Source of the DNA: an uncultured Bacteroidales bacterium
GTDB taxonomy: Bacteria; Bacteroidota; Bacteroidia; Bacteroidales; P3
DNA length: 16,068 nucleotides
Assembly (NCBI GenBank): GCA_947174375.1
Contig: CAMWIS010000023.1
Span: 1 to 16,068 of the forward strand
Direction: 5' to 3'
The notes under the pieces were generated by a model. The model did no database searches and was not told where the DNA came from. It worked only from the letters and a program-made list of their open reading frames with translations. Shown here piece after piece: positions 1-7,679 of this stretch. The first letter of the stretch is position 1; each line of letters begins with the position of its first letter. The position numbers were made by a program, and so were the translations under genes.

Positions 1-1769
1 CTACCCTGACGTTGCTCACGTGGAACGATGCCGAGGGTAAGGCGGCTTTCTGGCATTCTTCGGCCCACTTGATGGCCGAGGCCATCGAACAGCTGTATCC
101 CGGCGTCAAGTTCGGGATAGGCCCCCATATCGAAAACGGTTTCTATTACGATATTGATTTCATGGACTACAATATCTCGTCCGACGATTTCCCCAAAATC
201 GAGGAACGGGTATTGAAACTCGCCGCCGAGAAGCAGGCGTTCACGCGCAAGGACGTGAGCAAGGCCGACGCCATGGCCTACTTCAAGCAGAAGGGCGACG
301 AATACAAGTGCGAACTCATCGAGGATTTGCCCGACGGCAGCATCACGTTCTACGAAACCGGTACGTTCACCGACCTGTGCCGTGGGCCGCACATCCCCAA
401 TACGTCCTATATCAAGGCGTTCAAGCTCATGAGCTTGGCCGGCGCGTATTGGCGCGGCGACGAGAAGCGCAAGCAGCTGACGCGCGTTTACGGCGTTTCC
501 TTCCCCAAGCAGAAGGAACTGACCGAATACCTGGCGTTCTTGGAAGAAGCCAAGCGCCGCGACCACCGCAAAATCGGCAAGGATTTGAAACTCTTTATGT
601 TCTCGCCGAAAGTGGGGGCGGGGTTGCCGATTTGGCTGCCCAAGGGTACGGCTTTGCGGGAACGCTTGGAGGCTTTCTTGAAAAACGTACAGCGCAAGGC
701 CGGCTATCAGCAGGTCATGTGTCCGCATATCGGTCACGTCGATCTCTACAAAACGTCGGGTCACTACGATAAATACGGCAAGGACTCGTTCCGGCCCATC
801 ACCACGCCTATCGAGGGCGAGGCGTTCTTCCTCAAACCGATGAACTGCCCGCACCACTGCGAGATTTACCGTTCCGAACCGCGCTCTTACAAGGATTTGC
901 CTTTGCGTTTCGCCGAATTCGGCACCGTCTATCGCTACGAACAGAGCGGCGAATTGCACGGTCTGACGCGGGTACGCGGCTTTACCCAGGACGACGCGCA
1001 CATCTTCTGTACGCCCGACCAGCTGAAAGACGAATTCAAGTCGGTTATCGATATCATCCTTTTGATATTCAAGACGCTGCATTTTGAAGATTATACGGCG
1101 CAGATTTCGTTGCGTCACCAGACGGACCACGCCAAATACATCGGCAGCGACGAGAATTGGGAAAAGGCCGAACGCGCCATTATCGAGGCGGCCGAGGAAA
1201 AGGGCCTCAACACGTATGTGGAATACGACGAGGCGGCTTTCTACGGGCCCAAGCTCGACTTCATGGTGCGCGACGCCATCGGCCGCAAATGGCAGCTGGG
1301 TACGGTTCAGGTCGATTACAACCTGCCGGAACGTTTCGACCTCGAATATATCGGCGCCGACAATCAGAAACACCGTCCGGTCATGATTCACCGCGCGCCT
1401 TTCGGTTCGATGGAACGTTTCGTGGCCGTGCTCATCGAGCATACGGGCGGCAAGTTCCCGCTGTGGCTCACGCCGGATCAGTTCATCGTATTGCCGATTA
1501 GCGACAAATATACCCAGTACGCGCATACGGTCAAGAGCCGTTTGGAAGACATGGGCCTGCGCGGCAGCGTGGACGAACGCAGCGAGAAGACCGGCAAGAA
1601 AATCCGCGACGCGGAGCTGAACAAGATTCCGTATATGCTCATCGTGGGCGAAAAGGAACAGGAAACCGAATCGGTATCGGTGCGCAAGCAGGCGGAAGGC
1701 GATTTGGGCACGTTCACGCTCGCCGATTTCGCCAAGCGGATTGATGAAGAAGTAAAGCAGTACTTATAA
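1..1769 (+). CDS. thrS: Threonine--tRNA ligase, 5' end cut off by the window
   Basis: Threonyl-tRNA synthetase, which charges tRNA-Thr in the cytoplasm. The frame is open from base 3, so the gene begins upstream; the TTG at 12 is not the real start. Residue numbers here count from base 12. The N-terminal TGS domain is missing. The editing domain that hydrolyses Ser-tRNA-Thr is present, with its HxxxH pair at 15 and 19 (HSSAH) and the Cys123/His127 pair in DLCRGPH. The class II catalytic core follows, with the three expected zinc ligands: Cys279 (MNCPHH), His330 (DDAHIF) and His460 (IHRAPFG). Their spacing is close to E. coli ThrS (334/385/511), so about 55 residues plus any N-terminal extension are missing. 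The C-terminal anticodon-binding domain runs from about 490 to the end. The stop lies 30 bases before infC, the classic thrS-infC order. Identification is secure. Confidence 0.97.
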   Translation, partial: TLTLLTWNDAEGKAAFWHSSAHLMAEAIEQLYPGVKFGIGPHIENGFYYDIDFMDYNISSDDFPKIEERVLKLAAEKQAFTRKDVSKADAMAYFKQKGDEYKCELIEDLPDGSITFYETGTFTDLCRGPHIPNTSYIKAFKLMSLAGAYWRGDEKRKQLTRVYGVSFPKQKELTEYLAFLEEAKRRDHRKIGKDLKLFMFSPKVGAGLPIWLPKGTALRERLEAFLKNVQRKAGYQQVMCPHIGHVDLYKTSGHYDKYGKDSFRPITTPIEGEAFFLKPMNCPHHCEIYRSEPRSYKDLPLRFAEFGTVYRYEQSGELHGLTRVRGFTQDDAHIFCTPDQLKDEFKSVIDIILLIFKTLHFEDYTAQISLRHQTDHAKYIGSDENWEKAERAIIEAAEEKGLNTYVEYDEAAFYGPKLDFMVRDAIGRKWQLGTVQVDYNLPERFDLEYIGADNQKHRPVMIHRAPFGSMERFVAVLIEHTGGKFPLWLTPDQFIVLPISDKYTQYAHTVKSRLEDMGLRGSVDERSEKTGKKIRDAELNKIPYMLIVGEKEQETESVSVRKQAEGDLGTFTLADFAKRIDEEVKQYL

Positions 1770-1785
1770 TAAGTGTAACTAAATT

Positions 1786-1792
1786 AGGAGGA
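1786..1792 (+). promoter_or_regulatory. Shine-Dalgarno site of infC that fixes an AUA start
   Basis: AGGAGGA at 1786-1792 lies 8 bases (counted from the end of AGGAGG) before ATA at 1800. An in-frame TAG at 1785-1787 overlaps the SD, so the infC frame cannot begin further upstream. No ATG, GTG or TTG occurs in frame between 1788 and 1889, yet clear IF-3 sequence is already present there. Confidence 0.8.
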
Positions 1793-1799
1793 CAGAGTC

Positions 1800-2357
1800 A
1801 TAGCTATTCCCATTAGACACAACCGTCCGTTTAGAGGACCGGTTCAGAAAGAAGCCGAACACCGGATTAACCGTTTTATCACGGCGCCGGTGGTACGGGT
1901 TGTTGGCGAAAACGTCGAACCCGGCATCCGCCCCATCAAGGAAGCCTTGCAGATGGCGGAGGCGCGGGAGTTGGATTTGGTGGAGATTACGCCGAACGCC
2001 AACCCGCCGGTATGCCGTATTATCGACTACCAAAAGTTTCTTTACGAAAAGAAACGGAAGCAGAAGGAATTGAAAGCCAAGTCGGCCAAGGTCGTGGTTA
2101 AGGAAATCCGCCTCGGGCCGCAGACCGACGAGCACGATTTCAATTTCAAACTCAACCACGCCAAGCGCTTCTTGCAGGACGGCTCCAAGGTAAAGGTGGA
2201 CGTTTTGTTCAAGGGACGCACGATTGTGTATAAGGAACAGGGTGAGGTGATGTTGCTCAAATTCGCGGAGGCCTTGCTGGAATTCGGCAAGCCCGAAGCC
2301 ATGCCCAAGATGGAAGGCAAGCGCATGATCATCATCATCGCGCCGGTCAAGAAATAA
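1800..2357 (+). CDS. infC: Translation initiation factor IF-3 (AUA start)
   Basis: IF-3 binds the 30S subunit, blocks premature 50S joining and checks start-codon and initiator-tRNA pairing. From ATA at 1800 the product is 185 residues. It has a short basic extension, the N-domain ([29 protein letters not shown] at about 58-75), a lysine-rich linker ([11 protein letters not shown]) and the C-domain ([17 protein letters not shown], then FKGR and EGKRM). The conventional start GTG 1890 would remove part of the N-domain and has no SD, whereas ATA 1800 sits 8 bases behind AGGAGG. In E. coli, infC starts at AUU and IF-3 represses itself by discriminating against that codon; the same logic is inferred here. 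ATT at 1806 or 1812 are alternatives but are less well spaced. Gene identity is certain and the exact start codon is likely. Confidence 0.93.
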   Translation: MAIPIRHNRPFRGPVQKEAEHRINRFITAPVVRVVGENVEPGIRPIKEALQMAEARELDLVEITPNANPPVCRIIDYQKFLYEKKRKQKELKAKSAKVVVKEIRLGPQTDEHDFNFKLNHAKRFLQDGSKVKVDVLFKGRTIVYKEQGEVMLLKFAEALLEFGKPEAMPKMEGKRMIIIIAPVKK

Positions 2358-2390
2358 AGGAAACAACTAACTAATAATAAATCATAAGCA

Positions 2391-2585
2391 ATGCCAAAAA
2401 TGAAAAGCAAGGCCAGTGCGAAGAAACGTTTTTCTTTCACCGGCACGGGAAAGCTCAAGAGACAGCACGCTTACAAAAGTCACATTCTGACGAAGAAGTC
2501 GAAGAAGCGGAAAAGAAACCTGACGTATTCCGCCATCGTTGACGGCGCCAATGTGAAGGCTGTAAAGGATATGCTCGCTCTCTAA
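2391..2585 (+). CDS. rpmI: 50S ribosomal protein L35
   Basis: A 64-residue, highly basic protein beginning [14 protein letters not shown], the usual L35 opening, followed by [15 protein letters not shown] and a run of Lys/Arg. Length matches the family (about 65). It is a small component of the large ribosomal subunit. It lies 33 bases after infC behind an A-rich leader with no clear SD, which is common in Bacteroidota, and is followed by a 115-base spacer before rplT. Cotranscription with infC and rplT is expected from the conserved infC-rpmI-rplT order. Confidence 0.97.
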   Translation: MPKMKSKASAKKRFSFTGTGKLKRQHAYKSHILTKKSKKRKRNLTYSAIVDGANVKAVKDMLAL

Positions 2586-2642
2586 GCCGCGTCCCAAACC
2601 AAAAAACAAAATCCCGAAAGGGTAAAACATTATTTATGAACC

Positions 2643-2687
2643 TTGTTTGAAGCATTAAGTCCTCCTTGAAACGGGGCGCTCAAACAA
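2643..2687 (+). promoter_or_regulatory. Imperfect hairpin in the rpmI-rplT spacer, possible L20 control element
   Basis: TTGTTTGA (2643-2650) pairs perfectly with TCAAACAA (2680-2687). The stem continues as GC (2652-2653) with GC (2678-2679) across a single bulged A, and an inner CCTC (2661-2664) can pair with GGGG (2673-2676) through one G-U pair. A small CCC-GAAA-GGG hairpin lies upstream at 2613-2622. The large hairpin ends 13 bases before the rplT ATG and is followed by A-rich sequence, not a T-run, so it is not an intrinsic terminator on this strand. L20 is a known autoregulator of this operon in other bacteria; that this structure binds L20 is inference. Confidence 0.45.
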
Positions 2688-2700
2688 AAAACATTAAAAA

Positions 2701-3045
2701 ATGCCTAGATCAGTAAATGTAGTGGCCGCTCGAGCCCGCAGAAAAAAGGCTCTCAAATTGACGAAGGGCCAGTTCGGACGGAGAAAGAACGTATGGACCG
2801 TCGCAAAGAACTCTTTGGAAAAAGGTTTGCAGTACGCTTACCGCGACCGCAAGGCCAAAAAGAGAAGCTTCCGCAACCTGTGGATTGTACGTATCAACGC
2901 CGGTGTGCGTCCCTATGGGATGTCGTATTCCGCTTTCATGGGTAAGCTGCACGCCAAAAATATAGATTTGAACCGCAAGGTGCTGGCCGACTTGGCCATG
3001 AACCACCCCGAAGCTTTCAAGGCGGTGGTTGACAGCCTCAAATAG
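2701..3045 (+). CDS. rplT: 50S ribosomal protein L20
   Basis: A 114-residue basic protein with the L20 hallmark sequences: MPRSVN at the start, [19 protein letters not shown] at about 12-30, [13 protein letters not shown] at about 46-58 and the family motif LWIVRINAG. Length is normal for the family. L20 is needed early in 50S assembly and binds 23S rRNA; in several bacteria it also represses its own operon. The ATG follows ACATTAAAAA with no SD. The 115-base spacer upstream carries a hairpin at 2643-2687 that may control translation. Confidence 0.98.
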   Translation: MPRSVNVVAARARRKKALKLTKGQFGRRKNVWTVAKNSLEKGLQYAYRDRKAKKRSFRNLWIVRINAGVRPYGMSYSAFMGKLHAKNIDLNRKVLADLAMNHPEAFKAVVDSLK

Positions 3046-3103
3046 TCGCTGAAGCGGTTGAAATTCAAGCTATTGTTAATTTTATAAAAGGAAGATAAGA
3101 GTT

Positions 3104-3457
3104 ATGAGCAAACCGGAATTGATGCAGTTTGTGGATACTTTGACACAACGCAACGAGCTGCCCGCTTTTAAAGCCGGCGATACCATTACGGTAAGTTACA
3201 AGATAAAGGAAGGTAACAAGGAACGTATCCAGCAGTTCCAAGGGGTTGTCCTGCAACGTGTAGGCAGCGGCACCACGGCTACGTTCACCGTGCGCAAGAT
3301 GTCGGGCAATATCGGCGTGGAACGTATTTTCCCCGTCAACTCCCCGTTCATCGAAAAGGTGGAAGTGAACAAACGCGGTGTGGTACGTCGCGCCCGCATC
3401 TTCTACCTGCGTGCTTTGACCGGCAAACGCGCCCGTATCAAAGAACGCCGTTTCTAA
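3104..3457 (+). CDS. rplS: 50S ribosomal protein L19
   Basis: A 117-residue protein matching L19: [15 protein letters not shown] at about 22-36, RIQQFQGVV, the [14 protein letters not shown] segment, the [15 protein letters not shown] core, and an Arg-rich C-terminus (RVRRA-like RRARIFYLR followed by [10 protein letters not shown]). Length is normal. L19 sits at the 30S/50S interface. AAGGAAG at 3088-3094 provides an SD 9 bases from the ATG. The gene follows rplT after 58 bases and is followed by a strong terminator at 3480-3518, so it closes the translation cluster. In many bacteria rplS sits with rpsP-rimM-trmD instead. A weak internal promoter (TAATTTTA at 3077-3084) is possible but not convincing. 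Confidence 0.98.
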   Translation: MSKPELMQFVDTLTQRNELPAFKAGDTITVSYKIKEGNKERIQQFQGVVLQRVGSGTTATFTVRKMSGNIGVERIFPVNSPFIEKVEVNKRGVVRRARIFYLRALTGKRARIKERRF

Positions 3458-3479
3458 AACGTTCGGATATGCGGTAAAG

Positions 3480-3518
3480 ACTCTGTCGGTTTCCATTAGG
3501 AATCGACAGAGTTTTTTT
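3480..3518 (+). terminator. Intrinsic terminator after rplS
   Basis: ACTCTGTCG (3480-3488) pairs perfectly with CGACAGAGT (3504-3512). Inside it, TTCC (3491-3494) pairs with GGAA (3499-3502) around an ATTA loop. Seven T residues follow directly (3512-3518). This is a textbook Rho-independent terminator 22 bases past the rplS stop, and it separates the ribosomal cluster from the lipoprotein gene. Confidence 0.92.
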
Positions 3519-3551
3519 ATACCTTTTGCTAATTTAGTTATACAATTGAAT

Positions 3552-5300
3552 ATGAAACGATCAGCCTTGTTTGGATGGAGCCTTTGCCTTTTGTGGGGCT
3601 TTTTGACGGTGTCTTGCGTGGAACAGGAATACGCGATGGACGATATCGATATGACCGTCAATGTGGGCGGCGACAGTTTGGCTTTGCCGCTGGGCGTCAC
3701 CGATACGATTTACGCCAAATCGCTGTTGGACGGTGCCGGCGACGCGCAGGATTTTCTGACGGCCTTGGAAGACGGCACGTTGGCCATTACGCAGGCGGGC
3801 GGCATGGACATGGCGGTGCCGGAAGTGGACGCGGGCGGCTTGATGATGTCGGACTTTACCGGTGGATCGGATAATATACTGACGTTTGCATCCGCCCGGG
3901 CGGGCGCGGCGGTGAAATCCATCGGTCTGTCGGCACCCGTGACGGATGCTTTGCCGGTGGAGACGGGTTTGGATGATATTGCGCCGGAGATCGAGCGCAT
4001 CGATTATATCGCGATGGCGACCGGTGCCGTGTTGGACTTCACGTTCGAGGTACCGGAGCTGAAGCAGTATCCGGATTTGGATGTGCGTATGGAGATGTCG
4101 GTGGCTTTGCCGGACTTTGTGCGCCCCGATGCCACGGTGACGTTGGAAGACGGCAAGTTGCGCATCCATGGCAAGCTTGAGGAAGGCCGGTTGACCTATC
4201 GGATGCCGATAGCCGGTTTAAATCTCTCGCAATGCCCGGTGGCCGACGGCCATCTTGAATTGAAAGGGGAAATGCACTATTCCGGTCTCTTTATTTTGGT
4301 GTTGGATGAGGCGGCGCAGCTTGCGGATTGGGAAGGCAAGACCATGAGCCTGCATACGGGTTATGAAGTGACCCATTTGACGCCGGTGCGTTTCGAAGGG
4401 CTGTTTGAACCGAATATCGACCCGATTCAGGAAACCGTGGCGTTCGGCGACATTCCCGAAATGTTGACGGGCGAAGATATGATTTTCGATTTTTACGCGC
4501 CCTATCTGTTGCTGTCCGTGCCCACGAATATCGGCATCGCGTTGCAGAACGAACTGACGGTAACGCCCGTCGTTCAGGGAACGCCCCAAGCCGACAAGGC
4601 GGCCAAGGCGCAGTTGCTGTTGCCGGCGCGTCCGGATGCGAAGATGGATACGACGCGGTATTATTTGGCCAACCGGCAGCCGGCTACGTTGCCGGCCGGT
4701 TACACGTTCGTCGAATGCGATTTGGCGAGCCTGTTGCGCCGCATCCCCGAGGCCTTGCAAATCGAGTTGACGACCGTGGCCGACCACCGTTCGGAGATGG
4801 TCTATGATTTCAGCGTGACTTATACGGCCGCCGCCGATTACGACTTCATCGTGCCGATGTCCTTCGGGCAGGACTTGCACCTGAGCCTCGGCGACACCAT
4901 TGACGGTTTGCCCGATTTGGTCAATGAAATCCTTTCCAAGAATGAATTGCATATAGGCGGTACGGCCTTGAATACGATGCCGGTGGACTTGGAACTGTTC
5001 CTGACGGCCTTGGATGCCGACGGGCGGGAAGTGCCGATGGAAACTGCGCCGCAACGCATTTTGGCCGGCACGCAGGAAGGCGCGGCGGTGGTGACGCCCT
5101 TGGATTTGACGTTGGGCGACCGCACGGGCGCGGCCGACAAACAGCCGGTCAAGGCTTTGGTCTTGCGCTTTACGTTGACGACGGGCGCGGGCAACGAAGG
5201 CGTGCCGCTCAAAACCACGTCTTGGGTACGGGCCGCGCTTAAAGCCCGGATACCCGGCGGCATTACGGTGGATTTGCGTGATTTGAACGAAGCGGAATAA
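3552..5300 (+). CDS. Large exported lipoprotein of unknown function
   Basis: A 582-residue protein I cannot assign to a named family. The N-terminus is a lipoprotein signal: positive residues (MKR), a hydrophobic core, then a lipobox LTVSC with Cys22 as the predicted lipidated residue. After it comes VEQEYAMDDID, acidic and probably flexible. The rest is rich in alternating hydrophobic/polar stretches (for example DFTFEVPEL, DLEDGKL-like turns, and GGITVDLRD near the end), which suggests a beta-rich extracytoplasmic protein. No catalytic motif is evident. A TTG two codons upstream (3546) is also open, but ATG 3552 gives the cleaner signal peptide. The gene has its own transcript start, since a terminator precedes it, and is followed 13 bases later by an outer-membrane protein gene, so the two products probably work together in the envelope. 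Confidence 0.88.
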   Translation: MKRSALFGWSLCLLWGFLTVSCVEQEYAMDDIDMTVNVGGDSLALPLGVTDTIYAKSLLDGAGDAQDFLTALEDGTLAITQAGGMDMAVPEVDAGGLMMSDFTGGSDNILTFASARAGAAVKSIGLSAPVTDALPVETGLDDIAPEIERIDYIAMATGAVLDFTFEVPELKQYPDLDVRMEMSVALPDFVRPDATVTLEDGKLRIHGKLEEGRLTYRMPIAGLNLSQCPVADGHLELKGEMHYSGLFILVLDEAAQLADWEGKTMSLHTGYEVTHLTPVRFEGLFEPNIDPIQETVAFGDIPEMLTGEDMIFDFYAPYLLLSVPTNIGIALQNELTVTPVVQGTPQADKAAKAQLLLPARPDAKMDTTRYYLANRQPATLPAGYTFVECDLASLLRRIPEALQIELTTVADHRSEMVYDFSVTYTAAADYDFIVPMSFGQDLHLSLGDTIDGLPDLVNEILSKNELHIGGTALNTMPVDLELFLTALDADGREVPMETAPQRILAGTQEGAAVVTPLDLTLGDRTGAADKQPVKALVLRFTLTTGAGNEGVPLKTTSWVRAALKARIPGGITVDLRDLNEAE

Positions 5301-5306
5301 GGAGGG
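5299..5306 (+). promoter_or_regulatory. Strong SD deciding the start of the DUF5723-like gene
   Basis: AAGGAGGG at 5299-5306 overlaps the stop of the lipoprotein gene. It lies 1 base from ATG 5308, 7 bases from ATG 5314 and 16 bases from ATG 5323. The 7-base spacing makes 5314 the best start, and the overlap suggests translational coupling with the lipoprotein. Confidence 0.7.
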
Positions 5307-5313
5307 CATGAAC

Positions 5314-7059
5314 ATGAAGGTAATGAAAAACAACGCATTTAAAAGCGGTTTGGCCGTCCTCTTCGGCCTGTTGTGCTGCTGGGCGCCGGTCAAGGCGCAG
5401 GGCCCGGCCATGAGCGAGTATTTTCTGCCGGGCTATAACCAACGGCATTGGCTCAATCCGGCCTTGATGCCGCAGTTCGGCTATTTCAACTTCCCGGCCT
5501 TGGGCATGATCGGCGTCAGCGGGCAGAGCAATTTGGGCTTGAATACCTTGTTCTATCCGTTGGATAACGGCCAGGTGGGCACGTTCCTGCATCCCGACGT
5601 GCCGGCCGACGAAGCCCTGTCGGGGTTCCGCAAAAACAACTACATGAACCTCAATACCGACATCAGCCTGCTTTCGTGGGGCTGGTACGAGGGCACCTCT
5701 TTCTGGTCGGTCGATCTTTCGACCCACGTGCATGCCGACATGAACCTGCCTTACGAGGCGTTCGAGTTTCTCAAGCTCGGTATGACGGGTGACCCGACCG
5801 AATATCATATGAAGAACGTGGGCTTCAATGCCCAGGCCTGGATGTCGTTGGCCGTCGGGCATGCGCGCGCCATTACGCCCGAATGGCAGGTGGGCGGCAA
5901 ATTCAAGGTCTTGTATTCGGCCTTTGACGTTTCGGGCAATTTCCCCAATACCGACCTGCTGTTGAGCGGCGATATATGGAAGGTAAGTACGAACGGCAGC
6001 GGGCAGATGCACGGCATCATACAGCCGGTGGTGGACGGCGACAGCATCAACGGCTTTGCGGGCGGCGATTTCGGCCGGGATGCGGGCTACGGCATCGCGT
6101 TCGACCTCGGTTTTGAATACCGCCCCAACTATGTGAGCGGCTTGCGCTTCTCGTTCGCGTTGACGGACTTGGGCTTTGTCGCGTACCGGCGGGAGTCGGG
6201 CGTAAACCTTGACCTGAACGGCGATTTGGTCTATGAGGGCATGGAAATCAGTAGCGACGGCAACGGGGACATGAAGCTCGACATGAGTTTCGGCATGGAT
6301 GCCAGTGTGCCCGAACGAACCTATACGCGTGCGATGTTCGCGCATATGAACGCGGGCGTGGAATACGATTTCTACCGCGATATGTTCAGCGTCGGCCTTT
6401 TGTCGAGCACCTATCTGAACTGGCACCACGTGACGACGGAACTCACGGCCTCCCTCAACATAAAACCGTTGAAGTGGCTTTCGTTGGCGGTTAGCTATTC
6501 GTTCCTGAAAACGCGGCAGTCCATCGGCTGGGCGTTGAACATCACGCCGAAGTGGGGCTTGAATCTCTTTTTCGCGAGCGATTATACGCCTTTGGCTTTC
6601 AACCGTATCAAGACGGAAAGCGGCAGTTTCAAAGTGCCGTCGCGGCAGGTGAACGCGCAGTTCATGTTCGGTATCAGTTTCCCGATCGGCAACAACGTGA
6701 TGGTGCCGGAGCGGGGCGGTACCTACGAGGCTTGGCTTATCGAAAACGGATTCTATACCGACGACATCCGTCAGTTGCAGGAACCCAAAACGGGCCGTCG
6801 CGAACGCAAGCATAAGCAGGCGGCCCCCTCGCAACCGACCGAGTCGTGGGACGGCGTTTGGACCGATGGCGACACGGATACGGACGACGGCATTTGGAAG
6901 GCGGCGCCGGAAGAACCGACCGGGGTAACGGACGAAGATACGGCGGTTGACACCGTTGACGGTACGGAACCGGTTGAACCGGCGGAAGCCGTCGAGGCCG
7001 CCGAGCCGGTCGAAGCGACGGACGGGGTGGAAACCCCGCTTGAAAATACGGAAGAGTAG
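5314..7059 (+). CDS. DUF5723-like outer-membrane protein with acidic tail
   Basis: A 581-residue exported protein. A signal peptide (hydrophobic LAVLFGLLCCWAPVKA, cut before QGP) is followed by SEYFLPGYNQRHWLNPALMP, the kind of opening seen in Bacteroidota barrel proteins of the DUF5723 type. There are many amphipathic aromatic-rich strands up to about residue 470 (GLRFSFALTDLGF, WLSLAVSYSFLK, WGLNLFFASDYTPL, AQFMFGISFPIG), consistent with an outer-membrane beta-barrel. From about residue 490 the sequence changes abruptly: a basic patch (GRRERKHK), then a long Glu/Asp/Thr/Pro/Val tail to the end, probably disordered and possibly periplasmic. It is preceded closely by the lipoprotein gene and followed 4 bases later by queE. 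Family assignment is from memory of the pattern; molecular function is unknown. Alternative starts are 5308 and 5323. Confidence 0.82.
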   Translation: MKVMKNNAFKSGLAVLFGLLCCWAPVKAQGPAMSEYFLPGYNQRHWLNPALMPQFGYFNFPALGMIGVSGQSNLGLNTLFYPLDNGQVGTFLHPDVPADEALSGFRKNNYMNLNTDISLLSWGWYEGTSFWSVDLSTHVHADMNLPYEAFEFLKLGMTGDPTEYHMKNVGFNAQAWMSLAVGHARAITPEWQVGGKFKVLYSAFDVSGNFPNTDLLLSGDIWKVSTNGSGQMHGIIQPVVDGDSINGFAGGDFGRDAGYGIAFDLGFEYRPNYVSGLRFSFALTDLGFVAYRRESGVNLDLNGDLVYEGMEISSDGNGDMKLDMSFGMDASVPERTYTRAMFAHMNAGVEYDFYRDMFSVGLLSSTYLNWHHVTTELTASLNIKPLKWLSLAVSYSFLKTRQSIGWALNITPKWGLNLFFASDYTPLAFNRIKTESGSFKVPSRQVNAQFMFGISFPIGNNVMVPERGGTYEAWLIENGFYTDDIRQLQEPKTGRRERKHKQAAPSQPTESWDGVWTDGDTDTDDGIWKAAPEEPTGVTDEDTAVDTVDGTEPVEPAEAVEAAEPVEATDGVETPLENTEE

Positions 7060-7063
7060 GCCT

Positions 7064-7660
7064 ATGTACCCGTTGGTGGAGGATTTCTATTCCTTGCAGG
7101 GCGAGGGCTTCCATAGCGGTATGCCGGCCTATTTCATCCGGTTGGCCGGCTGCCCGGTCCGCTGTGCATTCTGCGACAGCAAGCAAACCTGGACGACGGA
7201 GGGCTACCCCCGGCTGTCGGCCCGGGCGTTGGCGGACCGGGCGGCGCGCAGCGGGGCGCCGGCGGTCGTGGTCACGGGCGGCGAGCCGCTGATACACGAC
7301 CTGACGCCTCTGTGCGAGGCCCTGCACGCGGCCGGTTTGGCCTGCTGGCTCGAAACCTCCGGCTCGCAGCCGCTGTCGGGACAGTGGGATTGGATTTGCG
7401 TTTCGCCCAAGCCCGGCGCCCCGCTGCAAGCGGCTTTCAGCCGCGCGGCCAACGAATTGAAAGTGGTGGTGGCCTCCGAGGCCGATTTCGCTTTTGCCGA
7501 AACCTGCCGGCGGTTCTTCCAAAACGACGCCCTCCACGCCTTCCTGCAATGCGAATGGAGTCAGTCCGACACCATGCGGCAGGCCATCGTCGCCTATCTC
7601 CTGCAACATCCCGACTGGCGGCTCTCGTTGCAGACCCATAAGTACTTAGCCATCCGGTAG
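7064..7660 (+). CDS. queE: 7-carboxy-7-deazaguanine synthase (radical SAM)
   Basis: QueE converts 6-carboxy-5,6,7,8-tetrahydropterin to 7-carboxy-7-deazaguanine, the ring-contraction step toward preQ0 and queuosine, using S-adenosylmethionine and a 4Fe-4S cluster. The 198-residue product has the family opening (FYSLQGEG at 8-15), the cluster motif CPVRCAFC with Cys30, Cys34 and Cys37 in the CxxxCxxC spacing typical of QueE, the SAM-binding TGGEP at 71-75, VSPKPG, NELKVVV, and the ending LSLQTHKYLAIR seen in QueE. The frame is open 39 codons upstream of ATG 7064, but that part overlaps the previous gene and lacks similarity, so 7064 is the start. It lies 4 bases behind the DUF5723-like stop and is probably coupled to it. 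Other que genes are not in the window. Confidence 0.95.
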   Translation: MYPLVEDFYSLQGEGFHSGMPAYFIRLAGCPVRCAFCDSKQTWTTEGYPRLSARALADRAARSGAPAVVVTGGEPLIHDLTPLCEALHAAGLACWLETSGSQPLSGQWDWICVSPKPGAPLQAAFSRAANELKVVVASEADFAFAETCRRFFQNDALHAFLQCEWSQSDTMRQAIVAYLLQHPDWRLSLQTHKYLAIR

Positions 7661-7668
7661 GGATGGCT
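7648..7668 (+). terminator. Hairpin over the queE stop, possible weak terminator
   Basis: AGCCATCC (7648-7655) and GGATGGCT (7661-7668) form a perfect 8-base stem with a 5-base loop that contains the queE stop codon. A T-run (7678-7682) follows only after 9 bases, so it is not a canonical terminator; mRNA 3'-end stabilisation or partial termination are possible. Ribosomes finishing queE would melt the stem. Confidence 0.35.
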
Positions 7669-7679
7669 TCGCCCGCGTT

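Noticed and set aside
1890..2357. infC starting at GTG 1890 (155 residues)
   Set aside because: It would cut into the IF-3 N-domain and has no SD; ATA 1800 has a perfect SD and keeps the full protein.
2455..2667. Minus-strand frame of 66 codons with AAGGAGG 5 bases before its ATG at 2655
   Set aside because: The SD-like match is the complement of CCTCCTT inside the rpmI-rplT hairpin; the frame is antisense to rpmI and its product resembles nothing known. A small antisense peptide is not excluded but has no other support.
3520..3551. Possible promoter of the lipoprotein gene (TACCTTTT at 3520-3527 or TACAATTG at 3541-3548)
   Set aside because: Each resembles a -7 box with one mismatch, but neither has a TTTG at the right distance; a promoter must exist near here after the terminator, but I cannot place it.
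4218..6834. Long minus-strand open frames (397 and 523 codons) opposite the lipoprotein and DUF5723-like genes
   Set aside because: Codon-aligned antisense frames kept open by codon avoidance in the sense genes; composition is Arg/His/Gln-rich with no domain, and the sense genes have clear signal peptides and starts.
6737..7639. A 300-codon minus-strand frame opposite the end of the DUF5723-like gene and queE
   Set aside because: It is antisense to the unmistakable queE and in register with its codons; Arg/Pro-rich translation with no recognisable family.
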